This document shows, piece after piece, positions 35,629 through 45,822 of a DNA stretch of 64,000 bases. This stretch comes from Chitinophagaceae bacterium (lineage in GTDB: Bacteria; Bacteroidota; Bacteroidia; Chitinophagales; Chitinophagaceae): assembly GCA_016713085.1 (NCBI GenBank), contig JADJPV010000001.1:558001-622000 (forward strand), given 5' to 3'. The position numbers and the translations under genes are program-made. The stretch's first letter is position 1; every line of letters begins with the position of its first letter. Below the pieces are notes generated by a model that saw only the letters and a program-made list of their open reading frames with translations, had not been told where the DNA came from and did no database searches.

Positions 35629-36873
35629 TTAGAAACGTTCTGTATTAAATGCACTGATATCTATCTCAGTTTTTTGTTTTGAAACTAATTGCTCAACTAT
35701 TTTTCCAGTTCCTGCCGCCATTGATATTCCCACCATTGCATGCCCGCCTGCTATAATTACATTTTCAAATGTACTGTGTCTTCCGATATATGGCAAGCCA
35801 TCCGGGCTAAGCGGTCTGTAGCCATGCCAAATGCGGTTTACTCCGGGGAATTCAACTTTCAAACCGGGGTAATATTTTTTGCTTGCTTTATAAATTGCTT
35901 CTGCCCGTTTCACTAAGGTTGGTGATTTTAATCCGCTGATCTCCATTGTTCCTCCCATCCGTAAATCCCTGCCCATCGGCGTCATTGCCACACGATCATC
36001 TACAAGAATGGCCGGGTATCTTAAATTCTTTTCCATGTTTTCAAAAGTCATACTGTATCCCTTCCCTGCCTGGAGTAACAAATCAATACCCAACAACCGG
36101 GCTGTGGTTGACAACCATGATCCATTTGCCAGTACCAGTTCACCGCATTCAACTTTTCCTTTGTCGGTGATAACAGCTGTTACCTTACCATTCGCTTTTT
36201 CAAAACCTGTAACGTTTGTATTCAGTTGAAGTTTCACTCCTGCTTTCTGTAAATGCTCTTTCACCGTTTTCATAAAATCGCCTGGATGCATATGCGCATC
36301 AATGGGATACAATATTCCGCCACGAACATTCACTTCCACTTCAGGTTCCATTGCCTGCACTTCAGCAGCATTATAAACTCTTGTTTCGACATTGAACTTC
36401 TTTGCAAGTTCGCCGAGATGAATTTCGTGCTTCTCTGTCTTTTCAGTTTTGTACAATAAGAAACAACCGATCTCTTCCATGCGGAATGTATTGCCAAGCT
36501 CATTCTTCATTTCAGTTGTGAGCTCACGGCTCAACTGCAGAATATTATTGAGATGAGGACCGGCTTCCTTTACTTTTTGCTCCGTTGCACTTCTCCAGAA
36601 TGTGTATCCCCATTTGATGAGATCAAGATTTAATCTTGGCTTGATGTAAAACGGAGAAGAAGAACTCAGCATCCACCGTAAACCCTGTGCAATAATACCC
36701 GGACTTGCCAGTGGAATAAAATGACTGGGTGAAATATAACCGGCATTACCAAACGAAGTACCATCGGTGATATCACCACGTTCAATAACTGTTACTTCAT
36801 GTCCTTCCTTCTGTAAATAATAGGCGCAGCATAATCCTATTACACCACCGCCAACAATTGTTACCTGACTCAT
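35629..36873 (-). CDS. FAD-dependent D-amino acid dehydrogenase, probably cis-4-hydroxy-D-proline dehydrogenase
   Basis: A 414-residue DAO-type flavoprotein: FAD-binding TIVGGGVIGLCCAYYLQKEGHEVTV, DGTSFGNAGYISP, the substrate-side VRGGILYPIDAHMHPGDFM and the C-terminal GYRPLSPDGLPYIG and IIAGGHAMVGISMAAGTGKIV. These are typical of D-amino acid dehydrogenases (DadA group), which include the D-hydroxyproline dehydrogenases. The same operon encodes 4-hydroxyproline 2-epimerase, whose product cis-4-hydroxy-D-proline would be oxidised here to pyrroline-4-hydroxy-2-carboxylate. Substrate assignment is inferred from that neighbour. Three bases separate it from the GH127/146 gene. Confidence 0.85.
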   Translation of the reverse strand: MSQVTIVGGGVIGLCCAYYLQKEGHEVTVIERGDITDGTSFGNAGYISPSHFIPLASPGIIAQGLRWMLSSSSPFYIKPRLNLDLIKWGYTFWRSATEQKVKEAGPHLNNILQLSRELTTEMKNELGNTFRMEEIGCFLLYKTEKTEKHEIHLGELAKKFNVETRVYNAAEVQAMEPEVEVNVRGGILYPIDAHMHPGDFMKTVKEHLQKAGVKLQLNTNVTGFEKANGKVTAVITDKGKVECGELVLANGSWLSTTARLLGIDLLLQAGKGYSMTFENMEKNLRYPAILVDDRVAMTPMGRDLRMGGTMEISGLKSPTLVKRAEAIYKASKKYYPGLKVEFPGVNRIWHGYRPLSPDGLPYIGRHSTFENVIIAGGHAMVGISMAAGTGKIVEQLVSKQKTEIDISAFNTERF

Positions 36874-36876
36874 AAT

Positions 36877-39231
36877 TTATTGTTCATCTTTTATAATTCG
36901 AACTGCAAAAACCCTTCCTGCTGTTTTACCATAGTTCGCTTCAATACGGACTGTGATCTTTGTTTTATGACTGATCAGTTCAGCAGGGATTTTATATTCC
37001 ACATCATAAAACTTTCCTGTCTTTCCTCCCTTCCAATCTTCAGTTGCAATTTTTACACCGTCTACCAGGATATCAAACTTACGGTCTTTATCATCGCCAA
37101 TATATGTGAGCAGCAATGAACTTTTCAACGAAGCATCCACTTTCATGTCAAACTCAAAATAATTATCACGTCTGGCTTCTCTTCCCAACCTGTCCATTGC
37201 ATCACTTACATAAGACCGTTCACTTGCTTTGAGATGATGATCCCGTTCGGGCTGCATTTCACCAATACGGAAATTATCAATTGTTCTTGCTTCAATTAGC
37301 TGAATCCTTTTCTTTTCAGCTTCATAATCGGCCTGTAGTTTTTCCCAATCCGCCGGAGTAAAATAATCCCAGTACACACTGTAATACTGATCATAGGTTT
37401 GATAGAAAGGAATCAGTTTCACATCAAATGGCTTGCCCACCCCTTTCATTTCAAACTGTAAGGAATTGGAAGAAGTTTGAATCCAGTCTGAAATATTCCG
37501 ATTGCCTGTGAGCAATACGGGAACACCTATCACTGGGTCAGGTTTTTCTTTACCGAGTAAGCCCGCCAATACCAATGGGCCGTATTTAAATGCAATACGG
37601 TTCGGGTTGTCGGGCATGGCCTCCGTATAAAGATTCATCTCAAAATCAACTGTTACCACATCTGCATTCTTCCATACTCTTGTTGTTGTTAAATATCCAT
37701 CTGCATCGATTTCTGTTTTTACAGAAATATTATTGACTTTAATATCGGGATTGCTGTTACACCAGGCAGGCTTTCTGATCTTCACTGCAAAAGAAGTTGG
37801 TGTTGCACAATTAACAATAAATTTTACCTGTTTACTTTCAGGAATATAATTGGTTTGTGTGATGGTAGTTTTCTTTTCTTTCCAGTTTAATACAGAAGGA
37901 ATAAACAGATTGACAAACAATACATTCTTTCCATCGTAACTGTAAATCTGTTCAGCATACTTCGAATGATTTTCAATACCACTGCCTACACAGCAGGTGA
38001 ACGTGTTGAAGGTATCACTGAATTGTTTCTTTGTGCCCATCCGCAACGGAACAAAATAAGTCATCATTCCGTTCTCAGGATTTTGTGAAGCAAGAATATG
38101 ATTATACAATGCCCGTTCGTAATAATCCATCAATGCTGATGAAGGCTGCCATGCAAATAAATGCCTTGTCAGTTTCAGCATATTATAGGTGTTACAGGTT
38201 TCGCAGGTATTATCACTCAAACGTTCATTCAGATTTCCGGCTTCACCACAGTATTCATAATTACTGTTGCCGCCAATTACGTAGCTGTGATTGTGCACCA
38301 TTGTTTCCCAAAAGAAAGAAGCAATGGTTTGATCATTTTTATTTCCGGTTAATTCATATTGTCTTGCACTACCGATAGCTTTTGGCACGTTGGTGTTGCT
38401 GTGCTTGCCGGGCATAGGATCAATTCGCTGAGCCAGTTTGCCCATCACGAACTCATCATAAAACTTATAAGAGAGATTGAGGTATTTTTTATTGCCTGTA
38501 AAAGAATAAATATTTGCCAGCACATCATTCATGCCTCCATACTCACAGTTGAGCATTTTTAATCGGGTTGAATCAGGCAGATGGTTAATAGTGTTATAAG
38601 TCCAGTCGGCCATGCCTGTTACCAGCTTCAATGCTTTTTGATTATTGCAATACAGATAAGCATCGCATAAACCTGCCATCACCTTATGTACCGTGTACCA
38701 GGGGCTCCATCCTCCATTCAAATCAAACCCTGAAGATTTAATTTCTCCTTTAGCCACTTTTCCAAAAATGGAATCTTCATTGGGGATTGCGCCAATATAA
38801 CCTGTCTTTCTCGCAAGCTGGCAACGTTCCAATTCTGCTACGATATAGTCAACACGTTTTTTAAACTCTTTATTCCCGGTTGACACATACATCATAGAAG
38901 CAGCAGATAAATAATGCCCCAATGTATGTCCAGATAATCCTTCGCTTTCCCATCCGCCATACACAGAGTCTTTCACAGGCAGTCGGGCATTTTTATAAAA
39001 ACGATACAGTAACCGATCGGGACTTAACAATATCAGATATGCACTGTCAAGTTTCATTGCTTTACTAAACGGGCTTTTCAGCAACTTCACATCACTCAAC
39101 GGAAAAGCAAACGCCTTTACCTGTACAACAGGCTGCACTTTTACTTTTGTATTTTTCTTTTCCGGAATATATGACTGACTGTAAGAACAGTTTACTGCAA
39201 AAAGAAAAATGACAAAGAGAAATTGCTTCAT
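36877..39231 (-). CDS. Beta-L-arabinofuranosidase-type glycoside hydrolase (GH127/GH146 group, DUF1680)
   Basis: A 784-residue exported enzyme (signal peptide KQFLFVIFLFAVNCSYSQ). The (alpha/alpha)6 domain covers residues ~40-470: GWESEGLSGHTLGHYLSAASMMY, GGWSPWYTVHKVMAGLCDAY, YGGMNDVLANIYSFTGNKKYL and the catalytic zinc-cysteine region TCETCNTYNMLKL (~335-347) with FTCCVGSGIENHSKYAE (~410). Those Cys and Glu positions correspond to the Zn-Cys site of beta-L-arabinofuranosidases. A beta-sandwich and a C-terminal ~110-residue accessory domain follow. CCVGSG is more like GH146 than HypBA1. Likely removes beta-linked L-arabinofuranose from plant glycans in the periplasm. Confidence 0.85.
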   Translation of the reverse strand: MKQFLFVIFLFAVNCSYSQSYIPEKKNTKVKVQPVVQVKAFAFPLSDVKLLKSPFSKAMKLDSAYLILLSPDRLLYRFYKNARLPVKDSVYGGWESEGLSGHTLGHYLSAASMMYVSTGNKEFKKRVDYIVAELERCQLARKTGYIGAIPNEDSIFGKVAKGEIKSSGFDLNGGWSPWYTVHKVMAGLCDAYLYCNNQKALKLVTGMADWTYNTINHLPDSTRLKMLNCEYGGMNDVLANIYSFTGNKKYLNLSYKFYDEFVMGKLAQRIDPMPGKHSNTNVPKAIGSARQYELTGNKNDQTIASFFWETMVHNHSYVIGGNSNYEYCGEAGNLNERLSDNTCETCNTYNMLKLTRHLFAWQPSSALMDYYERALYNHILASQNPENGMMTYFVPLRMGTKKQFSDTFNTFTCCVGSGIENHSKYAEQIYSYDGKNVLFVNLFIPSVLNWKEKKTTITQTNYIPESKQVKFIVNCATPTSFAVKIRKPAWCNSNPDIKVNNISVKTEIDADGYLTTTRVWKNADVVTVDFEMNLYTEAMPDNPNRIAFKYGPLVLAGLLGKEKPDPVIGVPVLLTGNRNISDWIQTSSNSLQFEMKGVGKPFDVKLIPFYQTYDQYYSVYWDYFTPADWEKLQADYEAEKKRIQLIEARTIDNFRIGEMQPERDHHLKASERSYVSDAMDRLGREARRDNYFEFDMKVDASLKSSLLLTYIGDDKDRKFDILVDGVKIATEDWKGGKTGKFYDVEYKIPAELISHKTKITVRIEANYGKTAGRVFAVRIIKDEQ

Positions 39232-39242
39232 GCTGAACTGAA

Positions 39243-40304
39243 TTATTTTTTTCCTGTTAAGTTTTTGATCACTTCAATTTCTTTCACATCATAGGGCGTT
39301 CCGTCTTTACGGAACACATCATGAAACCAAAGCTTTGGTTCACTACCATCAGGCATGGGGGTATCCCATTGATAAATGGTATTGCTTTTGCCTGCTACCA
39401 ATCCCCAATTAATAGCTCCAACGTTATACTTTTTGAAAATGGGCAGATTTGTTTGAAAGGTACTGTTTCTTGTCCTTGCCATATATTCACTGCAAATCAC
39501 CGGTCGGCCATGCTTTAATTTTTCCTGTAATTCTTTTTCCAGATTGGCAGCGTCATTATAATTGTGAATAGTGATCACATCAGAATGACTCAGCTGATAC
39601 TCATTTAATTCTTTATTGTTATACCAGGTTGCACAGGTAAGCGGTTGTGAAGGACGGACAGTCCATGCCCATTCAAATACTTTTTTCAGCAAAGGCAATG
39701 AAGTAAGATCATAACCACTGTTACCGGGTTCATTGTACAGATCCCACATTAAAATACGATCATCGTTTTTAAATGTGCGGAGGATATCTTTTACATACAG
39801 TTCAAGATATTTCCACTGAGCAGAATCATTGTGTACATTCTTATTCGGGCTGCGAACCCAGCCACTGTTATGAATACCGGGTTTAGGTTCGGGTTGTTTA
39901 CCTATGGCTGCATCCGGATTCCAGCAATCATCAAAAATGGTGAACAGAGTTTTGATCTGATGTTTTGATGCAATCGATAAAAACTGATCTATTCTTTTCT
40001 TGAAACCTTTTGCATCTGCCTTCCATGCAAGATCGTGCAGATAAACACGCATGGTATTCATACCAATTGCTGAAGCCCAACCAAGTTCCCTGTCAATAGT
40101 TTCTGGATCAAATGTTTCAGCCTGCCACATTTCCAGTTGATTGATAGCAGTACTCGGTAAAAAATTCGCTCCAACCAGCCAGCCCTGTTTTTGATACCAT
40201 GCATTTGCTTTTTCAAGAGACCAGATATTTGTTTGCTGTGCCTTTGTTTCGTCCGGAAAGAAAAAACAAAAAAAGGCAACAAGAATGAAGAATATCTTTT
40301 TCAT
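39243..40304 (-). CDS. Exported clan GH-A glycoside hydrolase (GH5-like)
   Basis: 353 residues with signal peptide (KKIFFILVAFFCFFFPDETKA). A (beta/alpha)8 hydrolase: WLVGANFLPSTAINQLEMW, IGMNTMRVYLHDLAW, LFTIFDDCWNP, the acid/base motif MWDLYNEPGN (Glu ~192) and nucleophile motif RPVICSEYMAR (Glu ~273), then GAINWGLVAGKSNTIYQW. This matches GH5-type or related clan-A families annotated cellulase or beta-xylanase, but I cannot fix the family or substrate. Three bases after one GH127 gene and 11 before the next, it should act on the same glycan. Confidence 0.75.
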   Translation of the reverse strand: MKKIFFILVAFFCFFFPDETKAQQTNIWSLEKANAWYQKQGWLVGANFLPSTAINQLEMWQAETFDPETIDRELGWASAIGMNTMRVYLHDLAWKADAKGFKKRIDQFLSIASKHQIKTLFTIFDDCWNPDAAIGKQPEPKPGIHNSGWVRSPNKNVHNDSAQWKYLELYVKDILRTFKNDDRILMWDLYNEPGNSGYDLTSLPLLKKVFEWAWTVRPSQPLTCATWYNNKELNEYQLSHSDVITIHNYNDAANLEKELQEKLKHGRPVICSEYMARTRNSTFQTNLPIFKKYNVGAINWGLVAGKSNTIYQWDTPMPDGSEPKLWFHDVFRKDGTPYDVKEIEVIKNLTGKK

Positions 40305-40307
40305 GTC

Positions 40308-42274
40308 TCAATAATTAATTTTTACATCTTTAATACTTGTTGGCAACCACACCTGCATTTCATTCTTACCACGGTTGGCCCATGTATAATATGGAATGGC
40401 AATGATCTTCCGCTTTTCTGTACGGATGGAAAACCATCATCACCCACAATTACCACCGGCACTTCAGCTGTTAAAGCCTTCACCTGTTCATCCATTACTT
40501 TATAATCGATGGTTTCAAATTTTGTATTGGACGGAATGATAATATTCCATGCTTTGTTATTGTTATCAGCTCCTTCTACACAATAAACAATAGGACCACG
40601 CTGAATGGCAATGCGGTTGTTATCCTGCTTCAAAGAATCCTTTGCAGCAACCGTATAAGTGTTCATCACAAATTCAAATTCAACAATATCTCCCTGCTTC
40701 CATTCACGGTCAACTGATACATAACCATTTTTTGTTTCTGCAACTACAGGTTTTCCATTAACATTTACAACCAGGGGAATTGAAAAATCGGCACCGGCAT
40801 TTTTATACAAATTACCAGGCACTGTTCCATTGTTATACCAACCCGGAATACGCAGATGCAATTTGAATGCTGTTTTTTTCTGCTGAGGAGTAAGGGCAAT
40901 TTTCACTTTCCCTTCCCATGGATAATTTGTTTCCATCTTCACATCTACTTTTCCTTTTGAAAGTGGAATCGTTGTGTTGCTTCCTACAAACAGATTCACA
41001 TAAATATCATTGTCGCTTTTTGCATAGATATAATCACCCAGTGATGCAACAAGTCTTGCAATGTTGGCAGGACAGCAGGCTGTACCAAACCATTCTCTCC
41101 GCTGATGCTGACCTCTTGATGCAAGAGGGTTGCCATAAAAAAAACGATCACCTGTTAAACTTAAACCATCCAATGCCCCATTATATAAACTCCGTTCCAG
41201 TACATCCATGTACATAGCATCACCTGTAAGTGCAGTCATGCGCTGATTCCAGAACACCATGCCCACACTTGCACAGGTTTCGCAATAAGCCTGTTCATTG
41301 GGTAAATCATAATCATTACTGAATCCTTCATTACTTCCTGCTGAACCAATGCCTCCTGTTATATACATATTGCGATGCACTACATCTTCCCAAACGGTTT
41401 TCATGGCATGCATATAATCAATATCACCTGTTTGTGCAGCCACATCAGCCGCACCTGTGTACATATACATGGCCCTTACAGCATGACCGGTAATTTGTGT
41501 TTGTTCCTTCACCGGAAGAAGATCCTGTGCATAGGCAGTGTCTTTCCAGTCAGTCCATGTATAACCTTTAGCCAAACGTTTTCCTCTTTCGCTCAATAAC
41601 CAATCAGCTAATTTTAAATATTTTTCATTCTTAGTTGTCTTGTACAATTTCACCAATGCCAGTTCCAGTTCCTGATGACCTGTTACCCAATTTCTTTTAC
41701 CCGGACCAAATAATGCATCAAAATGATCGGCCCATTTAATACATACCTCTAAAAATTTTCGTTTGCCTGTTGCATTGTAGTAAGCAACGGCTGCTTCAAT
41801 CATATGACCTGCATTGTAATCTTCATGCATACTCATATCAGTATACCGATCCTGCAAACCTTTCAATGTATACCATGTGTTGAGATAACCATCGGGTTGC
41901 TGGGCAGCAGCGATCTTGTCGATCCACTCATCGCATTTCTTTTCCATCTCTGCATTGGGATGTGTTTTTAATGAATAGGCCATTGCCTCCAATGCTTTAA
42001 ACACATCACTGTCATCATAGAAAATTCCTTCATGCTGTTCGCCTTTGTTGCGAGCCACTTTTTCAAAATTACGGATGCGTGGAGTTGCTGTTTCTGTTTG
42101 ATAAATACAGGCTGCTAATGTTTTAGTAGCAACCTTATCAATCTTTGGTTTCCAGAACTGATCAGTAATATTTACCTGTGAAAAACTCACAAACTCAATC
42201 TTCTGTAAACTGGTTTGTGCAAATAGGTTTGTTTGCAGAATACAAACAAACAGGAAGAATATTAATTTTCTCAT
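40308..42274 (-). CDS. GH127 beta-L-arabinofuranosidase (one-base frameshift near C-terminus)
   Basis: About 655 residues, exported (MRKLIFFLFVCILQTNLFAQ; start 42274). The GH127 core shows GIFYDDSDVFKALEAMAY, QQPDGYLNTWYTLKG, MHEDYNAGHMIEAAVAYYNATGKR, NWVTGHQELELALVKLY, the zinc/nucleophile region NEQAYCETCASVGMVFWNQRM (~326-345) and GTACCPANIARLVASLGDYIY (~397), where the CC pair supplies the catalytic and zinc-binding cysteines. This CCPxN form matches Bifidobacterium HypBA1, which releases L-arabinose from hydroxyproline-linked arabinosides. The frame breaks near 40420; the restored C-terminus AIPYYTWANRGKNEMQVWLP is typical, ending at 40308. Confidence 0.9.
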
Positions 42275-42305
42275 ATTACCGGCTGTTGAATATCTGTGAA
42301 TCATT

Positions 42306-42326
42306 TGTTGCGTCGCATTCTTGTAC
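42306..42326. repeat. TGTTGCGTCGCA repeat copy
   Basis: TGTTGCGTCGCATTCTTGTAC, a second copy of the block at 3564. It lies in the 143-nt gap between the hydroxyproline epimerase and GH127 genes; no other feature was seen in that gap. Confidence 0.55.
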
Positions 42327-42417
42327 TGAGTAAACTGCACGCAGCTTTTTGTTAAACATCTGCTACCTTAAATAACTTTACCTCAATGGCTATCCAAATA
42401 ATTCCATAAATCATGGT

Positions 42418-43473
42418 TCAGATAACCTGAAATCCGTATGCATACGGATCATCATCCTTATCAATTGAAATACTATTGTATCCGTAAATTTTTGCCCATC
42501 CTTCAATACTTGGACGGATAGCCGATTTTCCATCGAGCTTCAATTCCTCCTCAATTCTTCCAATAAATTTACTGCCGATAATACTTTCATGTATAAAATC
42601 ATCTCCTTTATCCAGCATCCCCTTTGCATACCATTGGGCCATTCTTGCTGATGTGCCTGTTCCGCAGGGGCTGCGGTCAATTGCCTTATCGCCATAGAAC
42701 ACAGCATTGCGTGCAGTTGATTTTTTATCCAGCACTGCACCTGTCCATAATACATGACTGCATCCGTTGATCGTTGCATCCAGCGGATGAACAAATTCAT
42801 ATTTCGCATTGATATTTTTCCGCAATTGTCTTGCCCATGCAATTAATTTATCGGCTGTATAGTGCTGTAATCCCTTGAAGTTTTTCTGTACATCAACAAT
42901 CGCATAAAAATTTCCTCCATAAGAAACATCAACAACCAACTCCCCCAACTCCGGGCATTGAACAGCCAAATCTCTTGAATGAAGAAAGGATGGCACATTC
43001 TTCAGTCTCACGCTTTTTACTTTTGAACCGTTCATTTGATAACTGATCTCCACCAACCCTGCCGGTGTTTCCATGCGGATGATACCGGGAGTTTTCGGAA
43101 TAATCAATCCTTCTTCCACTGCAATTGTAATAGTACCAATCGTACCGTGACCGCACATCGGTAAACAACCACTTGTTTCAATAAATAACACTGCTACATC
43201 ATTCTGTACATCATGCGGCGGATATAAAATACTGCCGCTCATCATGTCATGACCTCTTGGTTCAAACATTAATCCTTTTCTTATCCAGTCATACTCCTTC
43301 AAAAAGTGCTGACGTTTTTCACTCATGTTATTACCTTCCAGTTCAGGTCCGCCATCTGCAACAAGGCGAACCGGATTACCGCAGGTATGTGCATCTATAC
43401 AATGAAAAGTGAAGCCGCCAAAACGGTTTACTGAAGCGTTCGGATATTGTTTAGTTATCGGTTTTGATTTCAT
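42418..43473 (-). CDS. 4-hydroxyproline 2-epimerase (proline racemase family)
   Basis: Epimerises trans-4-hydroxy-L-proline to cis-4-hydroxy-D-proline. 351 residues. Both catalytic cysteines are present: Cys107 in GCLPMCGHGTIGTITIA and Cys270 in DRSPCGTGTSARMAQ. This separates it from the trans-3-hydroxyproline dehydratases, which have Thr in place of one Cys. Other landmarks are FHCIDAHTCGNPVRLV and GHDMMSGSILYPP. No signal peptide, so cytoplasmic. It is followed by GH127 and clan-A hydrolase genes and preceded by a sortilin-like gene with a 4-nt gap. Proline racemase is the main alternative, but the neighbourhood favours hydroxyproline. Confidence 0.9.
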   Translation of the reverse strand: MKSKPITKQYPNASVNRFGGFTFHCIDAHTCGNPVRLVADGGPELEGNNMSEKRQHFLKEYDWIRKGLMFEPRGHDMMSGSILYPPHDVQNDVAVLFIETSGCLPMCGHGTIGTITIAVEEGLIIPKTPGIIRMETPAGLVEISYQMNGSKVKSVRLKNVPSFLHSRDLAVQCPELGELVVDVSYGGNFYAIVDVQKNFKGLQHYTADKLIAWARQLRKNINAKYEFVHPLDATINGCSHVLWTGAVLDKKSTARNAVFYGDKAIDRSPCGTGTSARMAQWYAKGMLDKGDDFIHESIIGSKFIGRIEEELKLDGKSAIRPSIEGWAKIYGYNSISIDKDDDPYAYGFQVI

Positions 43474-43477
43474 ATTC

Positions 43478-45784
43478 TTATTTCAACTTAGTTAAATCAT
43501 CCACTACATACACACCTCTTCCGTAAGTTCCAATCACCAGTTTTTTATCTCTTGGATGAATAAATAAATCGTTTACAGAAACAGAAGCGGGAATCGTTCC
43601 ATTGATGGCGATCCATTTCTTTCCTGCATCCTTACTCATGTACACACCAAAATCAGTACCGCAGAATAATGTATTTGCATTATCAGGATGCTCTGCAATT
43701 ACATTTGCAGGTGAAGCAGGAAGATTGGATGAAATGGATTTCCATGTTGTTCCGTAATCATCACTCACATATAAATAAGGTGTATTGTTATCTGCACGGC
43801 GATCGTTCAGTACAAGGTAAACTCTTGAAGCTTTAAATGCTGATGCAGCAATCTTTGCCACATGTTTATTATGAGGCAGGCCCTTTGTAATTTCTTTCCA
43901 GTCTGCTCCGTCATTCATCGTTAGCCAAATGCGGCCATCATCTGTTCCTGCATAAATAATTCCGGGTTTATCCCCTTCTGCAATGGAAGTAATTGCCTGG
44001 TGATAAATCAAATATGGATAAACACCCATCCTGCTTTTATCATTGTAAGAAAGATCAGCACTGATCATCTTCCATCTTTCACCGGCATCTTCTGTTTTAT
44101 ATAAATGCTGCAATCCATGATAAATCACTTTGTTATTGAATTTACTCATGAGTGTGCCGGCTAACCATTCACCACGTAATGAATCACTTCGGCCAACATC
44201 AAACTGTGAAAAACGTTTTACACCATCCCGGCGGCCCTTGCTCATGTCTGTTTTCATCAACCGCCCGTAGTAGGTAGTTGAATACACGAGATTTGCATTC
44301 ACCGGATCAACTTGTATCTGTGTACCTTCTCCACCCGGTGCCATGCGCCATGGACGAAGGGTTGTATCTGCTTTTTTACCAAATGTATTCATCACATTTC
44401 CACTCATGGTTACTTCATCCTGCACAGAACCAAATACATTGAATGGAGTTTTCATATCATATGCAACAGTATAAAATTGCGTGGTTGGAATTTTATCAAA
44501 AAAGTTTTTCCATTTTACACCTCCGTTATAAGTAAGTGTAACACCACCATCGTTTCCAACAATCATACGATCAGGGTTTTCTTCATCGATCCACATAGCA
44601 TGATTATCACCATGGGTCCAGTCACTGGTTGTGTCAGCAGGGTCCCAAACTTTCCAGGTCTTTCCTGCATCTTCACTGATCCCTTTTTCAACACCAAATG
44701 CATAGATGCGGTTTTCATTTTTCGGATGAACACGGATCTGGCTGAATACCCAGCCATATGTTCCTGAAAATGGTTTGAAGAAATCATGCACTTCTCCCAT
44801 CTTTTCCCAGCTCTCCCCTTTATTACTGCTGCGGTAAATAGCACCGCCAATCACCACTTTCTGCACCTGGCGTTCATAGCTGTCAGTTTCACCTGGCTTG
44901 GGATCACGTTTTTTTGTATGATCATCAACAAAAGCATACAATACATTTGGATTTGAATGACTCATAGCTAAACCAATTCTTCCCGTAAGTTTCGTATCAG
45001 GCAATCCATTGCTGATCTTCTTCCATGTTTTGCCGCCATCAGTTGTTTTGTAAATGTAATCTCCATCTTCAGGTACAGGATCGCTCCATCTTTTGCGGAT
45101 GCGGTTCCACATGCTGGCGTATAAGGTATTCGGATCAGTTGGGTCCATCACCAGGTCAATGCAACCACTCTGTTCATTTTCAAACAAGATATTTTTCCAT
45201 GTCTTTCCTCCATCAGTTGTTTTGTAAACGCCACGGTCTTTATTATAAGTCCATTCGTTACCGCTTGCAGCCACATACAGCACATTTGCTTTTTTTGGGT
45301 GAACAACCACTCTTGCAATGGTTCCGGTATTTTCTAAACCAATATGTGTAAAGCTCTTTCCCGCATTGGTTGATTTATACATGCCGATACCCGGCAAGGA
45401 AGCACGGAAAATATTTGCTTCGCCTGTTCCAACATATAAGGTGTTGGGATCGGATGGAGCTAAAGCAATATTACCGATGGATTGTGTTGCTTCTTTATCA
45501 AACAAAGGCTTCCAGGTGTTCCCCGCATCTTCACTCTTCCACAAACCACCTGTAGCAAAAGCTGCATAAATAATGTTGGGATTACCCCTTACTCCTGCAA
45601 CATCGGTGCTTCTTCCGCTACGGTTATCAGGACCTGTCAGCCGCCATTGCAGGTTTTTGTACGGCGATTGCTTTAGTAATTGCTGTTGCTGCTTAAATGC
45701 AGCAATCTTTTGTGCGCCTGTTGTCTGTGCGTTTAAAAAGGGAGAAAAACCAAGAAAAAGTAAAACGGAAAACAGAAAACGCAT
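43478..45784 (-). CDS. Exported sortilin/BNR-repeat beta-propeller protein
   Basis: About 768 residues with signal peptide (MRFLFSVLLFLGFSPFLNAQ; start 45784 chosen for it). Many Asp-box/BNR repeats are visible: SEDAGNTWKPLF, STNAGKSFTHIG, TTDGGKTWKNILF, TTDGGKTWKKIS, SNKGESWEKMG, SEDAGKTWKVWD, TEDAGERWKMIS, SDDYGTTWKSIS and SKDAGKKWIAIN. Such VPS10/sortilin-like propellers are often called glycosyl hydrolase, but no catalytic residues are identifiable. Possibly a glycan- or protein-binding component. It is the first gene of the hydroxyproline/arabinoside operon and diverges from the sterol desaturase gene. Confidence 0.8.
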   Translation of the reverse strand: MRFLFSVLLFLGFSPFLNAQTTGAQKIAAFKQQQQLLKQSPYKNLQWRLTGPDNRSGRSTDVAGVRGNPNIIYAAFATGGLWKSEDAGNTWKPLFDKEATQSIGNIALAPSDPNTLYVGTGEANIFRASLPGIGMYKSTNAGKSFTHIGLENTGTIARVVVHPKKANVLYVAASGNEWTYNKDRGVYKTTDGGKTWKNILFENEQSGCIDLVMDPTDPNTLYASMWNRIRKRWSDPVPEDGDYIYKTTDGGKTWKKISNGLPDTKLTGRIGLAMSHSNPNVLYAFVDDHTKKRDPKPGETDSYERQVQKVVIGGAIYRSSNKGESWEKMGEVHDFFKPFSGTYGWVFSQIRVHPKNENRIYAFGVEKGISEDAGKTWKVWDPADTTSDWTHGDNHAMWIDEENPDRMIVGNDGGVTLTYNGGVKWKNFFDKIPTTQFYTVAYDMKTPFNVFGSVQDEVTMSGNVMNTFGKKADTTLRPWRMAPGGEGTQIQVDPVNANLVYSTTYYGRLMKTDMSKGRRDGVKRFSQFDVGRSDSLRGEWLAGTLMSKFNNKVIYHGLQHLYKTEDAGERWKMISADLSYNDKSRMGVYPYLIYHQAITSIAEGDKPGIIYAGTDDGRIWLTMNDGADWKEITKGLPHNKHVAKIAASAFKASRVYLVLNDRRADNNTPYLYVSDDYGTTWKSISSNLPASPANVIAEHPDNANTLFCGTDFGVYMSKDAGKKWIAINGTIPASVSVNDLFIHPRDKKLVIGTYGRGVYVVDDLTKLK

Positions 45785-45822
45785 ATTAAACAGTTTTATT
45801 AAATTTGGAGAAGCTCGTTCAT

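Noticed and set aside
42418..43473. trans-3-hydroxy-L-proline dehydratase
   Set aside because: Both catalytic cysteines (107 and 270) are present; the dehydratase has Thr in place of one.
43478..45784. Sialidase or other glycoside hydrolase
   Set aside because: Only Asp-box propeller repeats are visible; no sialidase Arg triad or catalytic pair was found, so binding is more likely.
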